Source of the DNA: Actinomycetes bacterium
GTDB taxonomy: Bacteria > Actinomycetota > Actinomycetes > Mycobacteriales > Mycobacteriaceae
Assembly (NCBI GenBank): GCA_023418505.1
Contig: JAEZZR010000002.1
Location: 62,001 to 126,000 of the forward strand
DNA length: 64,000 nucleotides
Reading direction: 5' to 3'
The notes beneath the pieces were generated by a model. That model was not told the DNA's origin. It did no database searches and saw nothing but the letters and a program-made list of their open reading frames with translations. A program made the position numbers and the translations under genes. Shown one piece after another: positions 43,630-51,974 of this stretch (its first letter is position 1; every line of letters starts with the position of its first letter).

Positions 43630-46206
43630 TTACTGCTTTACGTGCTGTTCTGATTGCTGCTCTGACTGTTGCTCTGGCGAAGTTCGGCGTTTGCCGATCT
43701 GCCACACAATTTCAATCACTGCAGCGGCGACAGCCCCGGTAGCAAGCGACGCTGCCAACAGCCCATTAGAGACTGGATATAGCTTGACCAGTTCGGCCAG
43801 CACTGGCACCGAGAACAACACCACATACGCGGCAGCAGAGACTGCTAGCAACGCTATCTTCCAAGGCTCATACGGCCGAGCTACCACCACCAGCACCCAA
43901 AATGCCGCGACAATCAAAACAATCAACGTTGCCGTGGAGGCCTCGCCCACCACTGCTTCATCGGCTTGCGGGCCGGGATTAACTTGGAGCCAGAACAAGA
44001 ACGTCGCCAAGCCAATAATGAAACCCGACGGTGCGGCCAAACGGAAGACCCTGCGAACGAAACCACTGCGCGCGCGTTCGTGATTCGGCGCCAAGGAGAG
44101 CACAAATGCCGGGATACCGATAGTGAACCAGCCAGTGATGGTGACGTGGATCGGCTGGAATGGGTACGTCATGCCCAGGATGCCTACCAGCAGCGCGAGC
44201 GTGATCGAATAGATCGTCTTGGTAAGGAAGAGGTTCGCGACGCGTTCGATGTTGCCGATCACCCGACGACCTTCGCCGACGACGGCTGGCATAACTGCGA
44301 ATTTGTCGTCCAGCAATACCAATTGGGCAACCGAACGAGTAGCCGGAGCACCTGAGCCCATCGCCACGCCGATGTTGGCGTTTTTGAGTGCGAGGACGTC
44401 GTTGACACCATCGCCGGTCATGGCCACGTGGTGCTTGTTTTTCTGCAACGCGGTGACCATCTCTCGTTTTTGCTCGGCGGTCACACGACCGAAAACGGTG
44501 CCTTGCTGTACTTGGTTGGCGAACTCATCGGTGCCAACCATGGGCAGTTTACGAGCATCAACTGGATTTTCAGCACCTTCAATGCCCGCTTGGCGGCCGA
44601 CGGCACCTACTGCTGCAGCGTTATCTCCGGAGATAACCTTGATCTGCACGTTTTCACGGCCAAAGTAGCGCACGGTATCGGCAGCATCGGAGCGCACGGT
44701 TTCTTTCAGCACTACCAGTGCTAGCGGGTGCAGTTTGAAACCTTGCTCGGCGGCATCAGCAGCTGAGGTGTGTGCGCCGTGGGGTAGTTGATCGATTTGG
44801 GCATCAGTTTCGGCGAGGACCAGGACGCGCACGCCAGAGGCCATGAGCTCGAGAGCACGATCAAGTGCCGGCGTGTTTTCCTCCACGAGGACATCCGGTG
44901 CACCAAGGACGAACGCGCGGGATGATGTGGCGCTGCTAGAGGCAACGTCTTTGGCGGCCACATCGGACGAATCATCAGCCACACTGAAGCCACTCCATTT
45001 GCGCTCGGAGGTAAACGCCACATCGGAGGCGACGTCGAAAGGCGTGATGTCGGTGGAGGTGGCGGCCGTATTGGCGGAGCCGTCGCCAGCTTCACCGTTA
45101 CCGCTATCCCGCAACCCCGTTGCGATAGCGCGGGCGGTGGCGTTTGGTCGCTCATCTAGCGTCGCCAGCGTCCAGAGCGCGCGACGCACCAGTGCCTCGG
45201 AATCATCCAGCACCTCAATCGATCCGAGGTACATCGTGTTTTCGGTTAGTGTGCCGGTTTTATCCACGCACATGGTGTCAACGCGGGCAAGGCCTTCGAT
45301 TGCGGGCAATTCGTTAACCAGCACACGCTTTTTGCCCAATCGGATCACGCCGAGAGCAAACGCTATCGACGTCATCAGCACCAAGCCTTCAGGCACCATC
45401 GGCGCCAAAGATGCCACCATCGCCAGTAGCGAGTCATTCAGATCATCCCCAGCACGGAATAACTGCGTGTAAATCGTCAGCGCACCTACTGGCACCAAGA
45501 TCCACGAAATCACCCGCAAGATTTCATTAATCCCACGGAATAGCTCTGAATCTGTCAGTGTGAATTTACTAGCTTCGGCCGCCAGCTTTGCGGCGTAGGC
45601 CTGCGCACCTACTTTCGTTGCTTGATAGGTAGCACTACCGGCAATGACGTACGTGCCGGAAAAAACTTCGTCGCCAGCTTGCTTGAAAACTGGCTCAGAC
45701 TCGCCGGTCAACGGTGATTCATCGACCTCCAGTCCGGCGACGTCGCGCGCCACACCGTCAACCACAATCTGATCGCCTGCGCCTACCTGGATCAGATCAT
45801 CGACCACAATTTCTTCGCGGTCGATCTCCTTCGCATCAGCGCCATCGCGAATCACCATCGGTTTCGCACGCCCCACGATGGACAGCTTGTCCAGCGTGCG
45901 CTTGGCTCGCAGCTCCTGGATGATGCCAATCGACGAGTTAGCAATAATCAACAGCCCAAACGCGCCGTTTACCCACGAACCGGTGTACGCAACGATCGCG
46001 AACAGCACCGCGAGAATACCGTTAATGCGCGTCACCACGTTGGCGCGAATGATTTGGCCAACGGTTCGTCCCGACGTTGGCGGTAGATGATTGACCTTTC
46101 CAGCTTTACGACGCTCGTCTACCTGGCGCTGGGTTAACCCCTGCGAATCTGTAACGAACGAAGTGCTGGTGGCGGTGTCAGTTTCAGTGGCGCTCACCCG
46201 CTCCAC
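43630..46206 (-). CDS. P-type cation ATPase (CtpE-like)
   Basis: An 858-residue P-type ATPase with the TGESEP actuator motif, the phosphorylation site DKTGTLTE, the nucleotide-binding region and hinge GDGVNDVLALKNANIGVAMGSG, and C-terminal membrane helices. Segments such as GEGRRVIGNIERVANLFLTKTIYS resemble mycobacterial CtpE, a calcium-type ATPase, but ion specificity is inference. The start is a GTG at 46206 or, with a nearer GTGGAG element, GTG 46197. It is divergent from the XRE-NatAB module. It contains a copy of the 11-mer at 46103. The heavy-metal CPx motif is absent, arguing against copper or zinc export. Confidence 0.85.
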   Translation of the reverse strand: MERVSATETDTATSTSFVTDSQGLTQRQVDERRKAGKVNHLPPTSGRTVGQIIRANVVTRINGILAVLFAIVAYTGSWVNGAFGLLIIANSSIGIIQELRAKRTLDKLSIVGRAKPMVIRDGADAKEIDREEIVVDDLIQVGAGDQIVVDGVARDVAGLEVDESPLTGESEPVFKQAGDEVFSGTYVIAGSATYQATKVGAQAYAAKLAAEASKFTLTDSELFRGINEILRVISWILVPVGALTIYTQLFRAGDDLNDSLLAMVASLAPMVPEGLVLMTSIAFALGVIRLGKKRVLVNELPAIEGLARVDTMCVDKTGTLTENTMYLGSIEVLDDSEALVRRALWTLATLDERPNATARAIATGLRDSGNGEAGDGSANTAATSTDITPFDVASDVAFTSERKWSGFSVADDSSDVAAKDVASSSATSSRAFVLGAPDVLVEENTPALDRALELMASGVRVLVLAETDAQIDQLPHGAHTSAADAAEQGFKLHPLALVVLKETVRSDAADTVRYFGRENVQIKVISGDNAAAVGAVGRQAGIEGAENPVDARKLPMVGTDEFANQVQQGTVFGRVTAEQKREMVTALQKNKHHVAMTGDGVNDVLALKNANIGVAMGSGAPATRSVAQLVLLDDKFAVMPAVVGEGRRVIGNIERVANLFLTKTIYSITLALLVGILGMTYPFQPIHVTITGWFTIGIPAFVLSLAPNHERARSGFVRRVFRLAAPSGFIIGLATFLFWLQVNPGPQADEAVVGEASTATLIVLIVAAFWVLVVVARPYEPWKIALLAVSAAAYVVLFSVPVLAELVKLYPVSNGLLAASLATGAVAAAVIEIVWQIGKRRTSPEQQSEQQSEQHVKQ

Positions 46207-46239
46207 AGTAATGGAAAGTAGCCCTATCTATTGACAAAC

Positions 46240-46257
46240 TGTTGGGTTTATACAACA
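46240..46257. promoter_or_regulatory. Possible operator of the XRE-controlled module
   Basis: TGTTG and CAACA flank an 8-base spacer (GGTTTATA) ten bases before the XRE start codon and between the two divergent genes. The size fits a dimeric XRE regulator. A TTGACA-like box lies at 46231 but lacks a well-spaced -10. Confidence 0.4.
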
Positions 46258-46266
46258 CTCTGACGT

Positions 46267-46551
46267 ATGAGCCCTCCAAAAAATCCGGCGAAGGAACCGA
46301 TTTACAACCGGATCGCAGTGCTACGCGCCGAGCACAACCTGTCTCGTGCCCAGCTGGCGGAAAAGATTTCGGTCAATCGACAAACGATCGGAGCGTTAGA
46401 ACGAGGCGACCACTACCCCAGTTTGGATCTCGCGTTTCGGGTCTGCGAGGTTTTTCACCTCCCCGTCGAGGCGGTCTTTTCCCGACAAGAATTCCAACCC
46501 ATGTCGCGCGAGCTCTACGCCCCAGATTCCCCAAGCAGAGCGCACAACTAA
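46267..46551 (+). CDS. XRE-family transcriptional regulator
   Basis: A 94-residue protein with a helix-turn-helix of Cro/CI type (IAVLRAEHNLSRAQLAEKISVNRQTIGALERG), followed by a YPSLDLAFRVCEVFHLPVEAVF motif typical of small YozG/YgiT-like regulators that sit next to membrane proteins and ABC transporters. It lies 65 bp before a membrane-protein gene and then a NatAB-type ABC pair, which it likely controls. Ends in a short unstructured tail (PMSRELYAPDSPSRAHN). Confidence 0.9.
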   Translation: MSPPKNPAKEPIYNRIAVLRAEHNLSRAQLAEKISVNRQTIGALERGDHYPSLDLAFRVCEVFHLPVEAVFSRQEFQPMSRELYAPDSPSRAHN

Positions 46552-46616
46552 GCAACGCATGCAATCGAGATCCGACACAAGACAGAATCCAACACACAAC
46601 AGATCGGAGCCCTCTT

Positions 46617-47180
46617 ATGACTTCTCTCATTGAACGCTGGAACACCCGGCGCGCCAACCGGTATCTCAGAAGACGGCAGGCAACCCAAAATGCGTTTCCT
46701 GGGCTGCGTCGTCACTCCGCACGTCGCAAGCTCTGCCTCGTGCACTACGGCTTGACACTAGCGATGCTGATCGTAGCCATCATCATGGCAAGCACAGTGC
46801 ACAATTCGGAACTGGCTGCCCCCGACACCCCAAACTCTTACATTATTGTAGGCCTCTGGATCTTCATGACCATCTCGATAATGTTCACCTACGGGTTGCT
46901 GAATGTTGTCACCAATTACTTGGGACAAACTCCGGTTAACATTCTGGATGAATATGAAGCTTCCCAGGTGGAGGCGTTCCGCAGCTTTACCTACCGCATC
47001 GCTGACGGTGTGATTTTAATCTTCGTAATCGGATTAACCCTGGTAGGAAGCAAAATTGTCTTAGATTCACCAAACTGGGGTGAGCTATTGCCCTATCGCC
47101 TCGGGCTGATCGGAATTCCAATCTACATCCTTATCTTTTCCTTGCCCACAGTATTGTGCGCTTGGACGATGAAGGACTAA
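46617..47180 (+). CDS. Integral membrane protein of the XRE-NatAB module
   Basis: A 187-residue protein with about four hydrophobic helices (YGLTLAMLIVAIIMASTVHN, IIVGLWIFMTISIMFTYGLL, DGVILIFVIGLTLVGSKIV, LIGIPIYILIFSLPTVLCAW) and a basic N-terminus. The middle loop has FEATURES such as VNILDEYEASQVEAFR. I do not recognise a family. Place between the regulator and ABC genes suggests a transported-factor sensor or accessory membrane component. ATG 46617 starts a frame that also continues upstream, but only this start leaves the XRE gene free. Confidence 0.7.
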   Translation: MTSLIERWNTRRANRYLRRRQATQNAFPGLRRHSARRKLCLVHYGLTLAMLIVAIIMASTVHNSELAAPDTPNSYIIVGLWIFMTISIMFTYGLLNVVTNYLGQTPVNILDEYEASQVEAFRSFTYRIADGVILIFVIGLTLVGSKIVLDSPNWGELLPYRLGLIGIPIYILIFSLPTVLCAWTMKD

Positions 47181-47220
47181 AAAAACGTTAAACATAATTA
47201 GTTAAAAAGGATCCAAGCAT

Positions 47221-48144
47221 ATGGCTTTAGAGTTAAAGAACTTGCGTAAATCCTACGGCGATCTCACAGTATTGCAGGATTTGAGTTTAACCGTTCGCGC
47301 GGGTGAAATTTACGGATTTGTCGGTGCCAACGGTGCCGGTAAAACCACCACGATGCGTATCGCGCTAGGAGTTCTCAGCCGCGATGGCGGTACCACCACA
47401 CTTAACGGGGCGGATATCGACGACACCGTGCGTCGCACGATCGGCTACATGCCCGAAGAACGCGGGCTGTACCCCAACGAAAAAGTAGCCGACCAGCTGC
47501 ACTACTTTGCGGGCCTTCATGGATTATCTAAGCAACACGCAGCAGAAAACGTCGACAAGCTGCTAGAAATGCTCGATCTTTCCCATCGCCGGGATGACAA
47601 TCTGAATGCGTTGTCGCTAGGCAATCAGCAACGCGTGCAATTGGCGGCGTCGTTGGTGCATGACCCTGCGGCGTTGATTCTTGACGAGCCATTTTCTGGG
47701 CTCGATCCAATCGCCGTCGAGGTGATGGCAACCGTACTCCGGCAACGCGCCGAGCAAGGTGTGCCGGTGCTGTTTTCCTCGCATCAGCTGGAGCTGGTGG
47801 AACGGCTCTGCGATCGGATTGGTATTTTGCGCGATGGTGCACTGATCGCCGAAGGCACGGTGGCCGAGTTGCGCAGCGGGGGCAATCAGGTCATCGCACT
47901 CACTGTAGAAGGCGCTAGCGACGAATCAAGCACACCCGCCTGGACAGCCAATATTTCCGGAATTACCCAGGTAGAAGCCGATCCGCACAATGCGCGACGC
48001 TACTTGTTTACGGTAGCTGCCGACGCCGCGCCGGATACCGATCAAGCTTTGCTTGCCGCCGCCACCAAGGCGGGCACGGTGCGTGAGTTCGCACCTATTG
48101 CTGTACCTTTGACCAAGCTTTACCAGGAGGTAATTCACTCATGA
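47221..48144 (+). CDS. ABC transporter ATP-binding protein (NatA/DUF4162 type)
   Basis: A 307-residue ATPase: Walker A GANGAGKTTT, the signature LSLGNQQRVQL, Walker B ALILDEPFSGLDP, and the H-loop FSSHQLE; a C-terminal ~90-residue domain of DUF4162 kind follows the core. It pairs with the permease whose ATG overlaps its stop codon (ATGA). NatAB-like exporters move Na+, drugs or peptides; substrate unknown. It follows the membrane-protein gene by 40 bp, with AAAAAGGAT as the ribosome-binding site. Confidence 0.93.
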   Translation: MALELKNLRKSYGDLTVLQDLSLTVRAGEIYGFVGANGAGKTTTMRIALGVLSRDGGTTTLNGADIDDTVRRTIGYMPEERGLYPNEKVADQLHYFAGLHGLSKQHAAENVDKLLEMLDLSHRRDDNLNALSLGNQQRVQLAASLVHDPAALILDEPFSGLDPIAVEVMATVLRQRAEQGVPVLFSSHQLELVERLCDRIGILRDGALIAEGTVAELRSGGNQVIALTVEGASDESSTPAWTANISGITQVEADPHNARRYLFTVAADAAPDTDQALLAAATKAGTVREFAPIAVPLTKLYQEVIHS

Positions 48145-49472
48145 GCAACAATCAGTACTCAGCTGCCAGTGCAATTGGCTTGGTCACGAAGCGTGAATTG
48201 CGGGTCAATCTGCTGAAGAAATCCTCCATCATCACCCTGATCATCGGTGTATTGCTTGCCGTAGGTGGCGTCTTAGTGGCGTCTTACCTCACCCGCGATT
48301 CCGATGAAGAGAAAACCTACCAAGTGGCAGTAGTTGGCGAAGCCCCATTTGCTGCTGCCACCGCTGATGGTATTAATGCGCACGCGGACGCAGCTGGTAC
48401 CGAAGAGGGGCAATCCGGATCTGGCGGATCTGCCGAATCCGCTGGATCGACGACTGCTGGTTCCGCCTTCCTCCCTGGTATGGATGGTGGGACCGACCGC
48501 ATCGAGCTGGTACCTGCTGCCGATGAATCAGCAGCTCTACGCATGCTAGTAGATAAACAAGCCGATGCCGCACTGATCCCAACCAGTGATCCAAAAGTGT
48601 GGACGTTCATTGATCTCGACACACCCAATTGGCTGGCCACAGCTTTCGACCAAGGGCTCACCCAACAAGTGCAAGGCGAAGCCATCGCCCTGGCTGGCGG
48701 CGATCCAGCGGAGTTCTTTGCAGCTGCCGCCCAATCCGGATTAGTTTTCGAGAACTTCGAAGACGATCAACCAGCACACTACAACGTCGATCCCGCAGAA
48801 ATGATTACCGGCTTAATCCTGGTCGCCCTGATTTTCATGGCAATTCTGACTTTCGGCAACGCAGTGGCAGTTTCCGTAATCGAAGAAAAATCGTCGCGAG
48901 TTATTGAAATTATTCTTAGTACCATCCGTCCGAAGCATCTGCTGGCCGGAAAAATTCTTGGTACCGGAATTGCAGGACTGGTTTATACCTTCGTAATTGT
49001 CGCCGCTGCTGCAATCACCGCAATTGCTACCGGATTGCATCAAACATTTACCATTCCATGGCACGTGGTGGGCTGGTACTTCCCATTCTTTATCTTGGGA
49101 TATTTCTTCTTTGCCGCTTTATATGCGGCTACAGGTTCACTGGTCAGCCGGATGGAAGATTTCGGCGGCGTGCAATTCCCTGTGATGATTTTAGCGCTGG
49201 GCAGCATTTATGTACCCGCATTCGGCTGGCATTCGCTGGATAGTAGCTTCATGCAGGCATCTGGCTGGATTCCACCGGTTTCGATCGGTACTGCTCCGCT
49301 GCAATACCTGGTGGGCAATTTGAATACCGCACAGTTACTGATGTCCCTGGGGCTATTGGCCGTAGCTGTAGCCCTAGTGGTGCTATTCGCCGCTCGCGTC
49401 TACCCTCGTAACGTCTTGCGCACGGGCAGCCGAGTGCCATGGAAGCAGGCACTTTCCGGCAAAGAGGACTAA
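48141..49472 (+). CDS. ABC transporter permease (NatB/ABC-2 type)
   Basis: A 443-residue exporter permease: one N-terminal helix (residues ~28-50), a large extracytoplasmic loop to ~235 with a Gly/Ser-rich low-complexity stretch, then five helices (MITGLILVALIFMAILTFGNAVAV, KIL GTGIAGLVYTFVIVAAA and others) with the conserved EEKSSRVIEIILSTI coupling helix between the first two. Start ATG overlaps the ATPase stop by four bases. The ATPase and permease together probably act as an exporter of an unknown substrate. Confidence 0.9.
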   Translation: MSNNQYSAASAIGLVTKRELRVNLLKKSSIITLIIGVLLAVGGVLVASYLTRDSDEEKTYQVAVVGEAPFAAATADGINAHADAAGTEEGQSGSGGSAESAGSTTAGSAFLPGMDGGTDRIELVPAADESAALRMLVDKQADAALIPTSDPKVWTFIDLDTPNWLATAFDQGLTQQVQGEAIALAGGDPAEFFAAAAQSGLVFENFEDDQPAHYNVDPAEMITGLILVALIFMAILTFGNAVAVSVIEEKSSRVIEIILSTIRPKHLLAGKILGTGIAGLVYTFVIVAAAAITAIATGLHQTFTIPWHVVGWYFPFFILGYFFFAALYAATGSLVSRMEDFGGVQFPVMILALGSIYVPAFGWHSLDSSFMQASGWIPPVSIGTAPLQYLVGNLNTAQLLMSLGLLAVAVALVVLFAARVYPRNVLRTGSRVPWKQALSGKED

Positions 49473-49480
49473 GCGCTCAC

Positions 49481-50491
49481 TTATCTGCCGGCCAATTTCT
49501 GCATGATTTGGTCGGTAGTGCCATAGGAGCGTTGTGCGCCTAACGACGACGCAGCATACCCAGACACCACCGCAGCCACCTGGGCTGCATCTACTAGCGA
49601 TAATTCTGCACCAAGGCCGGCCAACAAAGCCGCCAGATAAGCATCCCCGCACCCAGTGGTATCCACAACGGAAACTGCTACTGCGGGGATTTCTGCTACC
49701 TCATAACCCTGCTGTGTCTTTTCCACTACTACAGATCCCGCAGCACCTAGGGTGACTACCAGCTGGCTAATGCCATAAGCGTCCTCAATCAGCTGGGCGG
49801 CATGCTCCCATTGCACTGCATCGGTGTAGTGGCTTGAACCAGCAAGATCAGCCCCGAGGCCTACCAGCAACCGGGCTAATTCGTGTTCATTCACGATCAG
49901 CACATCCACTGCACTAAATAGCTGTTCCGATACCTCTTTAATCGGCGAATAATTCAGCACCACGCTCACACCGCGCTGTTTGGCCGCCTTGGCAGCGGCT
50001 GCCACTGCGTCGGTGGCTACTTCTAGACACAGGCCAACCACAGCTGCTTCGTCGTAAAGCTGCTCTGCTACTTCGGCCACGAAATCGGAAGTCACGTGGC
50101 TATTAGCGCCGGCAGAGATCACGATCGTGTTTTCCGCTTCGGCATCCACCACGATCAGCGCGGTACCGGTGGGAGTATCCGGGCGACCAACCAGCGACGT
50201 ATCTACGCCCGCCTTCTGCAACGAATCGCACAGCAAATCGCCGTGAGCGTCGTTGCCTACGTTGCCGGCAAAACGCACCTGAGCACCCAATAGCGCCGCA
50301 GCCACCGCCTGGTTCGCCGATTTCCCGCCCGGCAGCTGCGCCAAATCCGATCCGGGAACGGTCTCGCCTGCCTGCGGTAGCTCGCGCACTACCACCGTGA
50401 GATCCACGTTCGCAGACCCCACTACCGCAATCTTCGGAGCTGCTTGTTTAATCTGCTGGAGAAGCGCAGTGCTGTTGGCTGTGGTTTTCAT
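49481..50491 (-). CDS. rbsK: Ribokinase
   Basis: A 336-residue PfkB-family kinase. The N-terminal VVGSANVDLTVVVRELPQAGETVPGS, PGGKSANQAVAAALLG and C-terminal VDTTGCGDAYLAALLAG with the catalytic Asp in GCGD are typical of ribokinase (ATP + D-ribose to ribose-5-phosphate). It is encoded four bases after a nucleoside hydrolase, so ribose released from nucleosides is directly phosphorylated. No ribose transporter is adjacent. A copy of the 11-mer is at 50050. A specific nucleoside kinase role is less likely. Confidence 0.92.
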   Translation of the reverse strand: MKTTANSTALLQQIKQAAPKIAVVGSANVDLTVVVRELPQAGETVPGSDLAQLPGGKSANQAVAAALLGAQVRFAGNVGNDAHGDLLCDSLQKAGVDTSLVGRPDTPTGTALIVVDAEAENTIVISAGANSHVTSDFVAEVAEQLYDEAAVVGLCLEVATDAVAAAAKAAKQRGVSVVLNYSPIKEVSEQLFSAVDVLIVNEHELARLLVGLGADLAGSSHYTDAVQWEHAAQLIEDAYGISQLVVTLGAAGSVVVEKTQQGYEVAEIPAVAVSVVDTTGCGDAYLAALLAGLGAELSLVDAAQVAAVVSGYAASSLGAQRSYGTTDQIMQKLAGR

Positions 50492-50495
50492 CGGT

Positions 50496-51446
50496 TTACT
50501 TACCGATCACGCGGCCAATGCGCGTCATGAACTCGTTGAGGAAGCGCTCTACATCCACGCCAACAGCAACGCGGGTGGTCACTTCGTCGCTGTTCAGACG
50601 GGTTTCATCGCCAATCGTGCGACCACGCGTGTTGCCTTCAAGATCCACTTTCATGTTGCGCTCTAGCAGTGTCACCAAGCTTGGATCGACGGCTACAGCA
50701 ACCGCCAGCGGATCGTGCAATCCGCAACCACCGAGGTGCGGTGCCGTCGTGTCGTAGGCACGGATGTAGTAGTCCGTCATTTCCGCCAGCGCTTGTGCAG
50801 CTGGAGTGTTTAGCTCGCGCCACTGCTTGGTTTCTTTGTAGGTCAGCAGGGTCTGCAGCGTGACATCCAGGCCAATCATCGTCACGTCTTTGCAGCCGCG
50901 GAACACGGCGTCGGCAGCTTCGGGATCCTGGTTGATGTTGGCTTCCGTCCACTGGTTCACGTTTCCAGGCACGGTCAGCGCCCCACCCATCAACACAATG
51001 TGAGCATTTTCGGCAAACGACGGATCCTGCTGCATGGCAGCAGCAATATTCGTCAGCGGCCCGGTGGGCACAATCACCAAATCATCGCCGTACTTGCGCA
51101 CAGACTCGCACAAGAAATCGACGGCGCTTTGTTCTTGCTGCTGATTAGCGCTGGTAGGAAGCGTGACATCACCAATGCCATTGCGCCCATGAATGAACGC
51201 GGAGATCTCCAGCACCTCGAACGAATCCTTGGCACTGGCGTGTGGCAGACCTGCAAAAACCGGCACCTCGGATGCGCCGAAGAGATCCAAGAGCGCCAAG
51301 TCGTTAGCCACTCCAGTTTCTACAAGCACATTGCCGTAGGTGCCGGTTATGCCGATAAGTTCTAGCTCTGGCGAGCCTAGTGCGTAGGCCAAGGCCAGAG
51401 TGTCATCAATACCGGTATCAAGATCTAAGATGATTTTCTTGGTCAT
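50496..51446 (-). CDS. Nucleoside hydrolase
   Basis: A 316-residue inosine-uridine-preferring-type hydrolase. The calcium-binding N-terminal motif DLDTGIDDTLAL and later VPTGPLTNIA, VLMGGAL and HDPLA are all present. It cleaves the N-glycosidic bond of ribonucleosides to base plus ribose and is coupled with the ribokinase gene just downstream. ATG 51446 is preferred to an in-frame TTG at 51455. Specificity (purine or pyrimidine) cannot be judged reliably. Probably cytoplasmic. Confidence 0.93.
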   Translation of the reverse strand: MTKKIILDLDTGIDDTLALAYALGSPELELIGITGTYGNVLVETGVANDLALLDLFGASEVPVFAGLPHASAKDSFEVLEISAFIHGRNGIGDVTLPTSANQQQEQSAVDFLCESVRKYGDDLVIVPTGPLTNIAAAMQQDPSFAENAHIVLMGGALTVPGNVNQWTEANINQDPEAADAVFRGCKDVTMIGLDVTLQTLLTYKETKQWRELNTPAAQALAEMTDYYIRAYDTTAPHLGGCGLHDPLAVAVAVDPSLVTLLERNMKVDLEGNTRGRTIGDETRLNSDEVTTRVAVGVDVERFLNEFMTRIGRVIGK

Positions 51447-51470
51447 ACCGACCAAGCGTAGTGATGTGAA

Positions 51471-51830
51471 TTACTGAACGTCCAGAAGATCAATCACAAA
51501 AACTAGCGTCTTGCCGGAGAGAAAGTGGCCGCTGCCTGCCGGACCGTATGCCAACTCTGGTGGGCAGATGAGCTCACGACGGCCACCGACCTTCATTCCC
51601 GGAATACCTTCTTGCCAACCGGCGATCAGGCCGTTCAGTGGGAACTGGATGGACTGGCCACGGTTCCAAGAAGAGTCGAACTCTTCGCCGGATTCGTAAT
51701 CCACGCCTACGTAATGGACTTCTACGCGAGCACCTGGAGTAGCTTCAGCGCCGTCGCCTTCCACGAGATCTTTTACTACCAATTCGGTAGGGGCCGATCC
51801 GGTCTTCGGCGTCATTTCTGGCTTGGACAT
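51471..51830 (-). CDS. FKBP-type peptidyl-prolyl cis-trans isomerase
   Basis: A 119-residue single-domain FKBP: VEGDGAEATPGARVEVHYVG, FDSSWNRGQSIQFPLN, VIAGWQEGIPGMKVGGRREL-like core (here LIAGWQEGIPGMKVGG) and ending LVFVIDLLDVQ. It helps protein folding by prolyl isomerisation in the cytoplasm. The frame goes to 51857, but ATG 51830 with AAAGGAG eight bases upstream is clear. It lies downstream of gltA, separated by a terminator and a 17-bp tandem repeat. Confidence 0.95.
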   Translation of the reverse strand: MSKPEMTPKTGSAPTELVVKDLVEGDGAEATPGARVEVHYVGVDYESGEEFDSSWNRGQSIQFPLNGLIAGWQEGIPGMKVGGRRELICPPELAYGPAGSGHFLSGKTLVFVIDLLDVQ

Positions 51831-51845
51831 GGGAACTACTCCTTT

Positions 51846-51879
51846 AAACAGGTACAACAGTCAAACAGGTACAACAGTC
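51846..51879. repeat. 17-bp tandem repeat upstream of the FKBP gene
   Basis: AAACAGGTACAACAGTC occurs twice head-to-tail (51846-51862 and 51863-51879), starting within the ribosome-binding region. It may be a simple duplication; copy change could alter expression of the FKBP gene. Confidence 0.9.
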
Positions 51880-51896
51880 ACTATTAAAAATTAGAT

Positions 51897-51936
51897 GAAA
51901 AAACACGCGCGGTGGCACACACCACCTGCGCGTGTC
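51897..51936 (-). terminator. Terminator of gltA
   Basis: ACACGCGC-GGTGG and CCACC-T-GCGCGTGT pair with one bulge around CACACA, and the - strand then reads TTTTTTC. Strong stem between gltA and the FKBP gene. Confidence 0.9.
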
Positions 51937-51974
51937 TAAGTCTGCAGCAGTTGCATCGCAGCAGCGCTGGCTAA

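Noticed and set aside
46231..46254. Consensus promoter TTGACA ... TATACA before the XRE gene
   Set aside because: The boxes are only 12 bp apart, too close for a functional -35/-10 pair.
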